Source: Methanobacterium sp. PtaU1.Bin097
GTDB lineage: Archaea; Methanobacteriota; Methanobacteria; Methanobacteriales; Methanobacteriaceae
Direction of reading: 5' to 3'
DNA: 10,432 nt
Assembly: GCA_002067325.1 (NCBI GenBank)
Contig: MVQY01000031.1
Coordinates: forward strand, 1-10,432
Made by a program: the position numbers and the translations under genes
Part shown: one piece after another, positions 6,013-10,432 of the stretch
Numbering within the stretch: position 1 is the first letter of the stretch
Layout: every line of letters starts with the position of its first letter
Notes under the pieces: model-generated
What the model was told of the DNA's origin: nothing
Database searches by the model: none
Seen by the model: only the letters and a program-made list of their open reading frames with translations

Positions 6013-6549
6013 ATGAAAGTTTATGTACCGTCGTTTCTACTGATCTTACTGGTTTTAAGTACTGCAGGTTGCATCTTTGTAAATACAGGCAATGAAAACA
6101 TAACCAAGAATTATACCGGCTACAACGTTAGTTTTAATTATACTGGAGATTACGAGCTGGGTATAGACCCTGAAGGTCAGGATGGTTATGTTACTTTGGA
6201 TCTCTATAAAGGTGGGCCTGTTAACCAATCATCTCTCTCGATAACTCTTAAACCAAATATTTACAGATCAAAGGAACTGGCCATAGAAAAGGAAAATTTA
6301 GGAATAGTCATGGGGATGAATGAAGTATCAAATGATACCATTATAATAGACAATGAAACGGCATACGTAGAGGTCTATGAGGGGCGTCTGCCTCCTCTTC
6401 CGGAAGTAATGACCAATCAATATATAGTTCTGGTAAAGAGTGATATGATCTACATCTTCAACATAATGGTTCCCAAAGAAGAGTTTGATAAGGAAAAACC
6501 AAAATTTGATGTGGTTTTAAACAGTTTCAGGGTTATTAACACCGGATAA
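6013..6549 (+). CDS. PsbP-related surface lipoprotein, first copy
   Basis: This 178-residue secreted lipoprotein has a short basic start (MK), a hydrophobic core (residues 4-16) and the lipobox STAGC with Cys20 as the lipidation site. The mature part has the layout of PsbP-like domains in methanogens: an opening YTGYNVSFNYTGDYEL (34-49) and a closing FDVVLNSFRVI (165-175). No catalytic motif is visible. Seven N-x-S/T sequons (29, 33, 38, 42, 71, 107, 114) suit an N-glycosylated outer face. GGTGGGGG lies six bases before the ATG. The next gene, a paralogue, begins 27 bases after the stop, so the pair is almost certainly one transcript. Membrane-anchored extracellular location is well supported; the role is unknown. 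Confidence 0.87.
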   Translation: MKVYVPSFLLILLVLSTAGCIFVNTGNENITKNYTGYNVSFNYTGDYELGIDPEGQDGYVTLDLYKGGPVNQSSLSITLKPNIYRSKELAIEKENLGIVMGMNEVSNDTIIIDNETAYVEVYEGRLPPLPEVMTNQYIVLVKSDMIYIFNIMVPKEEFDKEKPKFDVVLNSFRVINTG

Positions 6550-6576
6550 ACATTTAATTAGGGAGGATTTTTTAAT

Positions 6577-7116
6577 ATGAAAGTTTATGTACCCATTTTT
6601 CTACTGATCTTACTGGTTGTAGGCACGGCCGGATGTACCTTTCAGGATTTTAATTTCTTTGATAGTAACACTACCAAAAATTACACTGGCTACGGAGTTA
6701 CCTTTAATTATCCCGGGAACTGGATGGTTATTTCTGAAAACTCCACCGGAATCAGAACCATAAGTGTTAATAAAAAATCAAACAGCACATTTAATCCAAC
6801 ACAGGTAACGATACAACCAATGTCCGACCAGGGCATGTCTGAAGAAGCGGTTATTTCTCTTTACAGTAACATGCAAACTCCGGGCTGGACTAAAATCTCG
6901 AACAACACCCTCACCATAGACGGTGTAACAGCCTACGAGTCTGTGTATCGGGTTAACGACACCCAAAATTTCGGGGAGTTGATGAGGATGCACCAGATAG
7001 TGTTTGTCAAAAACAACACTGTATATGTTATCCTCTTACAGGCCCCGGATAAAGAGTTCGATTCAGAAGAACCGGTATTCGATATGGTACTAAACAGTTT
7101 TAAAGTTATTCAATGA
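6577..7116 (+). CDS. PsbP-related surface lipoprotein, second copy
   Basis: This 179-residue paralogue of the gene before it has the same architecture: a signal peptide of which 17 of 20 residues match, lipobox GTAGC with Cys20, the opening YTGYGVTFNYPGNWMV (36-51) and the closing FDMVLNSFKVI (168-178). NYPGNW is closer to the usual PsbP-like pattern than the first copy. There are seven usable sequons (31, 35, 55, 69, 109, 127, 146). The middle of the protein has diverged strongly from copy one, so they probably bind different things. GGGAGGA (6561-6567) lies nine bases before the ATG and is an excellent ribosome site. The gene converges on egsA with only 26 bases between stops. Its function is unknown. 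Confidence 0.87.
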   Translation: MKVYVPIFLLILLVVGTAGCTFQDFNFFDSNTTKNYTGYGVTFNYPGNWMVISENSTGIRTISVNKKSNSTFNPTQVTIQPMSDQGMSEEAVISLYSNMQTPGWTKISNNTLTIDGVTAYESVYRVNDTQNFGELMRMHQIVFVKNNTVYVILLQAPDKEFDSEEPVFDMVLNSFKVIQ

Positions 7117-7142
7117 TTTTAAAACGAAAAATTAAGAGAAAA

Positions 7143-8186
7143 TCAGATAACACCTGTATTTCTGGCCAGGGCTTCAGCAGATTCCTCGGTAAGTCCCCGA
7201 TCACCCAGAATTGTATACCTCTCCTTCCTGATTGTATGGGCTATAGTCAGGGCTTCGACTATATATTCCTCTTTGATACCGAGTTCTTTGGCAGTTGTGG
7301 GTGCTTTAACCTTTTGAAGAGTCTGTCTTATATATCTCCAATCCCCACCATGGAGGTACATCATCATTATGGTCCCCACACCACACTGTTCCCCGTGGAG
7401 AGCTGGTTTTGGTGCTACCATGTCCAGGGCATGGCTGAATTTATGTTCCGAGCCACTGGCTGGTCTGCTCGTTCCAGCTATACTTATGGCCATTCCACTG
7501 GAGATCAAAGCTTTAACCACCAGTTCTGCACTTTCAATCAAACCCTCTTTAATGGCACTGGCGGATTTCATGGTCATCTTGGAGGTCATCATGGAGAGTG
7601 CCGCGGCTGAATCACTGTAATCTTCATTTAAAAGACGATGGGCTAGTTTCCAGTCCAGAACCGCCGTATGGTTGGACACTATATCGGCAAATCCCGCGGC
7701 AAGGAGGCGGAAGGGGGCTTTACTTATGACTTTCGTATCAGCAATAACACCTATGGGTGATTCTGCTGGTAAGGAGACACTGCTGCCCTCATTTTTTATG
7801 GAGGCCCGGGGTGATGCTATGCCATCATGGGATGCCGCGGTAGGTATGCTGATGAAATTTAAACCGGTACGGGTGGATGCCAGTTTGGCCACGTCAATGA
7901 CCTTACCTCCCCCTACACCCAGAACAAGTTTTTTATCACCCAGCATATCCTGGATCTCACTGACAATATCGACAGAGGCCTGTTTGATGGTTACGTCCTC
8001 TACATCAAAGTCATGGTCCTCCAAACTTTGAATTACGTCCTCACCACCGATCTTATAGGTGTTGGTACCTGTCACTACTAAAACTTTCCCTTTAAATCTC
8101 AGATCACGGCAAATAGCCCCTGTCTCTTCTATTATCCCGGGGCCGGTGTGTATTTCACGTGGTAGCTGTATCTTTCTATACTCCAT
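7143..8186 (-). CDS. egsA: sn-Glycerol-1-phosphate dehydrogenase [NAD(P)+]
   Basis: It reduces dihydroxyacetone phosphate to sn-glycerol 1-phosphate, setting the stereochemistry of archaeal membrane lipids. The cytosolic, zinc-dependent enzyme belongs to the iron-alcohol/glycerol dehydrogenase fold. In the 347-residue reading, GVGGGKVID (90-98) is the nucleotide-binding loop, SIPTAASHDGIASPRASI (113-130) is the family signature, and Asp168, His248 and His264 (in ALHGEQCGVG) fit the zinc ligands. I chose the ATG at 8186: GGAATGAT lies four bases upstream, and the protein then begins MEYRKIQLPREIHTGPG as in relatives. An ATG at 8195 would add three residues but sits at the inferred transcription start. 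It diverges from proS and converges on the lipoprotein pair. Confidence 0.96.
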   Translation of the reverse strand: MEYRKIQLPREIHTGPGIIEETGAICRDLRFKGKVLVVTGTNTYKIGGEDVIQSLEDHDFDVEDVTIKQASVDIVSEIQDMLGDKKLVLGVGGGKVIDVAKLASTRTGLNFISIPTAASHDGIASPRASIKNEGSSVSLPAESPIGVIADTKVISKAPFRLLAAGFADIVSNHTAVLDWKLAHRLLNEDYSDSAAALSMMTSKMTMKSASAIKEGLIESAELVVKALISSGMAISIAGTSRPASGSEHKFSHALDMVAPKPALHGEQCGVGTIMMMYLHGGDWRYIRQTLQKVKAPTTAKELGIKEEYIVEALTIAHTIRKERYTILGDRGLTEESAEALARNTGVI

Positions 8187-8212
8187 GGCTATCATTCCAA
8201 TTAACAGATAAT

Positions 8213-8221
8213 ATTTATATA
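8213..8221 (-). promoter_or_regulatory. TATA box for egsA
   Basis: TATATAAAT on the minus strand is centred about 31 bases before the ATG at 8186. With usual archaeal spacing, transcription starts near 8191, giving a leader of only about five bases. This argues for the downstream of two nearby ATGs and for a nearly leaderless message. Confidence 0.5.
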
Positions 8222-8295
8222 CCCACTCTTAATTTATATGTATTAGTTTAATAAATTAAAAAGTCTGATAAATGGGATATAATTTAAAATAAGAA

Positions 8296-8304
8296 TATAT
8301 AAAA
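8296..8304 (+). promoter_or_regulatory. TATA box for proS
   Basis: TATATAAAA is centred about 53 bases before the TTG start, so transcription would begin near 8326 with a leader of about 27 bases carrying GGTGA (8343-8347). The 166 bases between egsA and proS hold only this divergent promoter pair and AT-rich sequence. Confidence 0.5.
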
Positions 8305-8352
8305 ATATATTAATTAAACTCTTTATCTACTCAGGTTTACCAGGTGAAATAA

Positions 8353-9762
8353 TTGTCTAAATTCAGTGAATGGTTTCATAACATATTAGAAGAGGCAGAG
8401 ATAATCGATACCAGATACCCGGTGAAGGGTATGCATGTCTGGCTTCCCCAGGGATTTAAATTAAGAAAACACACCCTGGAGATAATTGGGAAAGCATTAG
8501 ACCGGGATCATGAGGAAGTCCAGTTTCCACTACTGATTCCTGAAGATGAACTGGCCAAAGAGGGCATACATGTTAAGGGATTTGAAGATGAAGTTTACTG
8601 GGTGACCCATGGTGGACTCACCGAGTTAAATAAGAAACTGGCCTTAAGGCCCACCAGTGAAACTGCCATGTACCCCATGTTCAACCTGTGGGTCCGCTCA
8701 CACTCCGACCTGCCCATGAAGTTCTACCAAACCGTGAACACTTTCCGGTACGAAACCAGGCACACCCGCCCCCTTATAAGGGTACGGGAGATCACCACAT
8801 TTACCGAGGCCCATACTGTCCATGCAGATAAAGAAGATGCCGAGAAACAGGTCCGGGAAGCTGTGAAGTTGTATAAGTCCATCTTCGACAGCCTGGCCGT
8901 GCCCTACGTCATCACCACCCGGCCGGACTGGGACAAGTTTCCCGGGGCCGATTACACCGTGGCCTTCGACACCCTGCTCCCCGATGGTAAAACATTGCAG
9001 ATTGGGACCGTTCATAACCTGGGCCAGACCTTCGCCCGTACCTTCGAGATAACCTACGAGACAGAAAGCGGAGATCACCAGTACGCCTACCAGACATGTT
9101 ACGGACTCTCAGATCGTGTGATTGCATCGGTAATTGGTGTGCACGGTGATGAAAGCGGATTAATCCTCCCACCAGCGGTGGCACCAATACAGGTGGTTAT
9201 CGTGCCGGTAATCTTCAAGGAAGGAAAGGAAGAGGTGCTGGAATTCTGCAGGAAGACCCAGGAAACTCTACAAGATGGTGGTTTAAGGGTTCACCTTGAT
9301 GACCGGGATATCCGTGCCGGTAAGAAGTATTACGAATGGGAGATGAGGGGAGTGCCTATCAGGATCGAAATAGGACCCCGGGACATAGAAAACGGTACCT
9401 TCGTAGTCGTTCCCCGCAACACCAAGAAAAAGGAATTTTTAGACTACGACCTGGAGAAAATCACCCAGCAGATCCAGGAGAAACTGGATGAAATAAGCAA
9501 GGGAATGCTTGAGAAGTCCTGGCAAACAATGAAAGAGGATATAAAAACTGTAAAGAGTGTAGATGAAGCACTCGAAATTTTAGATGAAGATAAAGGCATC
9601 ATATCCTTCTCCTGGTGTGGAGATACTTCCTGTGGTAAGGACCTGGAAGAGAAGTTACGGGTGGATCTCTTAGGTGTGCAGGGGGATCTGGAAGAAGAAG
9701 CAGAGTGTGTAAACTGCGGTGCCCCTGCAAAGCATATCGCTCTTCTGGCTCGGACCTACTAA
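8353..9762 (+). CDS. proS: Prolyl-tRNA synthetase, archaeal type
   Basis: It charges tRNA-Pro with proline in the cytosol. The 469 residues have the archaeal/eukaryotic layout: a class II catalytic core with LRPTSET (98-104), motif 2 around FRYETRHTRPLIRVREI (131-147), the proline-site stretch TTFTEAHT (148-155) and motif 3 around GLSDR...HGDESGLILPP (251-274). The anticodon-binding domain follows at about 280-380. A C-terminal domain has a zinc site of Cys422, Cys427, Cys452 and Cys455 and ends in Tyr469, as is usual for this type. The bacterial editing insertion is absent. Translation starts at TTG: GGTGA (8343-8347) is placed five bases before it, there is no stop between, and MSKFSEWFHN is the expected N-terminus. 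A secreted-protein gene follows after 38 bases. Confidence 0.97.
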   Translation: MSKFSEWFHNILEEAEIIDTRYPVKGMHVWLPQGFKLRKHTLEIIGKALDRDHEEVQFPLLIPEDELAKEGIHVKGFEDEVYWVTHGGLTELNKKLALRPTSETAMYPMFNLWVRSHSDLPMKFYQTVNTFRYETRHTRPLIRVREITTFTEAHTVHADKEDAEKQVREAVKLYKSIFDSLAVPYVITTRPDWDKFPGADYTVAFDTLLPDGKTLQIGTVHNLGQTFARTFEITYETESGDHQYAYQTCYGLSDRVIASVIGVHGDESGLILPPAVAPIQVVIVPVIFKEGKEEVLEFCRKTQETLQDGGLRVHLDDRDIRAGKKYYEWEMRGVPIRIEIGPRDIENGTFVVVPRNTKKKEFLDYDLEKITQQIQEKLDEISKGMLEKSWQTMKEDIKTVKSVDEALEILDEDKGIISFSWCGDTSCGKDLEEKLRVDLLGVQGDLEEEAECVNCGAPAKHIALLARTY

Positions 9763-9800
9763 GAAACAGCAAAATGATGAATAAATTCTAGGGTAAATGT

Positions 9801-10432
9801 ATGAATTTAAGGGTAATTCTACTGGTGATTCTGGTTCTTATCTTCACTGTGAGCGGAGTCTATCTCAGCGTGCTTTCCTTTGAAGCAACATCTTTAAAGG
9901 AGGCTTACCATAATGGAAACCTGGAGATCACCCTGAACACCACAGCAGGTACAGTACCCCATGTAGTTATGGTCACAAACAATGGGAAAAAGCCGGTTAT
10001 GGTAGAGTCAGGGCAGATACTCGGGAATGAGAGTTCCCAGGATCTGGTGGCAGCCGAAAGTAAGAGGATAAACCAGAACAGCAGTGGCTACATCAGAGCC
10101 TACTGTTATGAGCCCAACCAGACCGCTACTCCTGGTGAGAAACTAAATCCAGAAGGTAAGGCCTCCTCTGAAATAAAACATATTATAGACAACTCTAACC
10201 TGACGAACACCCAGAACACCACCTTGACGCAGTTACAAATATGGATCATAGTCTCTGGAGATAATTTAAACATAAATCAGGGGGAAACATCCGCACTTGT
10301 AAAAAAACAAAGCATAAGTACAGCAGAGATAAACAGACAATTAGCTGATGCCAGAACCCACCTACTAGAATCTTTAAACATTACAGAAGGAGAAATTAAA
10401 GATATAAAGTCCGATTCATCCATAGATATAGG
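9801..10432 (+). CDS. Secreted or membrane-anchored surface protein, N-terminal part
   Basis: This frame is open to the right edge (210 codons plus two bases), so the C-terminus is missing. Residues 4-25 are one hydrophobic segment (ILLVILVLIFTVSGVYLSVL) that acts as a signal peptide or anchor; no lipobox cysteine follows. The rest is polar, with seven N-x-S/T sequons (46, 76, 93, 106, 133, 139, 193), so it is very likely extracellular and glycosylated. A distinctive core runs from VESGQILG (68-75) through SQDLVAAES, AYCYEPNQTATPGEKL (100-115) and LTQLQIWIIVSGDN (142-155). Cys102 is the only cysteine seen. The tail (175-210) looks helical. I cannot name the family. The ribosome site is weak (GGGTAAATGT, 9791-9800). 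It may be co-transcribed with proS, whose stop is 38 bases upstream. Confidence 0.8.
   Translation, partial: MNLRVILLVILVLIFTVSGVYLSVLSFEATSLKEAYHNGNLEITLNTTAGTVPHVVMVTNNGKKPVMVESGQILGNESSQDLVAAESKRINQNSSGYIRAYCYEPNQTATPGEKLNPEGKASSEIKHIIDNSNLTNTQNTTLTQLQIWIIVSGDNLNINQGETSALVKKQSISTAEINRQLADARTHLLESLNITEGEIKDIKSDSSIDI

Noticed and set aside
7113..7610. 165-codon plus-strand frame antisense to egsA
   Set aside because: It lies wholly over well-conserved egsA sequence, overlaps the lipoprotein stop, and its product shows no family pattern.
8698..9187. Two minus-strand open frames inside proS
   Set aside because: They are by-products of GC-rich codons in proS; the plus strand carries the synthetase motifs throughout.
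1..10432. CRISPR array, tRNA, rRNA, insertion sequence or phage module
   Set aside because: Reading both strands showed no regular repeat-spacer pattern, no cloverleaf, no transposase or integrase, and no terminal inverted repeats with target duplication.

Overview
The window looks like a chromosomal segment of a methanogenic archaeon, most likely Methanobacterium or a close relative. The archaeal call is firm. It rests on sn-glycerol-1-phosphate dehydrogenase (first step of archaeal ether lipids), a prolyl-tRNA synthetase of the archaeal type with a C-terminal zinc-binding tail and terminal Tyr, a UPF0179 protein, archaeal TATA boxes about 26 bases before inferred transcription starts, and GGAG/GGTGA Shine-Dalgarno sites. 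The genus is an inference: no methanogenesis gene lies here.

Layout, left to right. (1) Minus strand, 1-1119: a metallophosphoesterase cut by the left edge, preceded by a small zinc-ribbon protein. (2) Plus strand, 1249-2576: a cytoplasmic sulfite-oxidase-like molybdopterin enzyme, then a five-repeat TPR protein. (3) A gene-free stretch, 2577-2858, with a terminator-like hairpin between converging genes. (4) Minus strand, 5832-2859: UPF0179, rpiA, a six-helix K+ channel with a depleted voltage sensor, and a TSUP (TauE/SafE-like) transporter. (5) Plus strand, 6013-7116: two tandem paralogous lipoproteins whose promoter carries an operator-like palindrome. (6) Minus strand, 8186-7143: egsA. (7) Plus strand, 8353-9762: proS, read from a TTG start. 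(8) Plus strand from 9801 to the right edge: the start of a secreted, sequon-rich protein.

Most of this is housekeeping (lipid backbone, translation, pentose phosphates) mixed with membrane and surface genes. There is no mobile element, CRISPR array, tRNA or rRNA that I can see. The points most worth a second look are the right-edge surface protein, whose YC and TQxxIW motifs faintly recall thioester domains; the lipoprotein pair with near-identical signal-peptide codons and an operator-like site; and the channel whose S4 keeps only two lysines in an unusually AT-rich gene. A firm case for a wholly new system cannot be made from this sequence alone.
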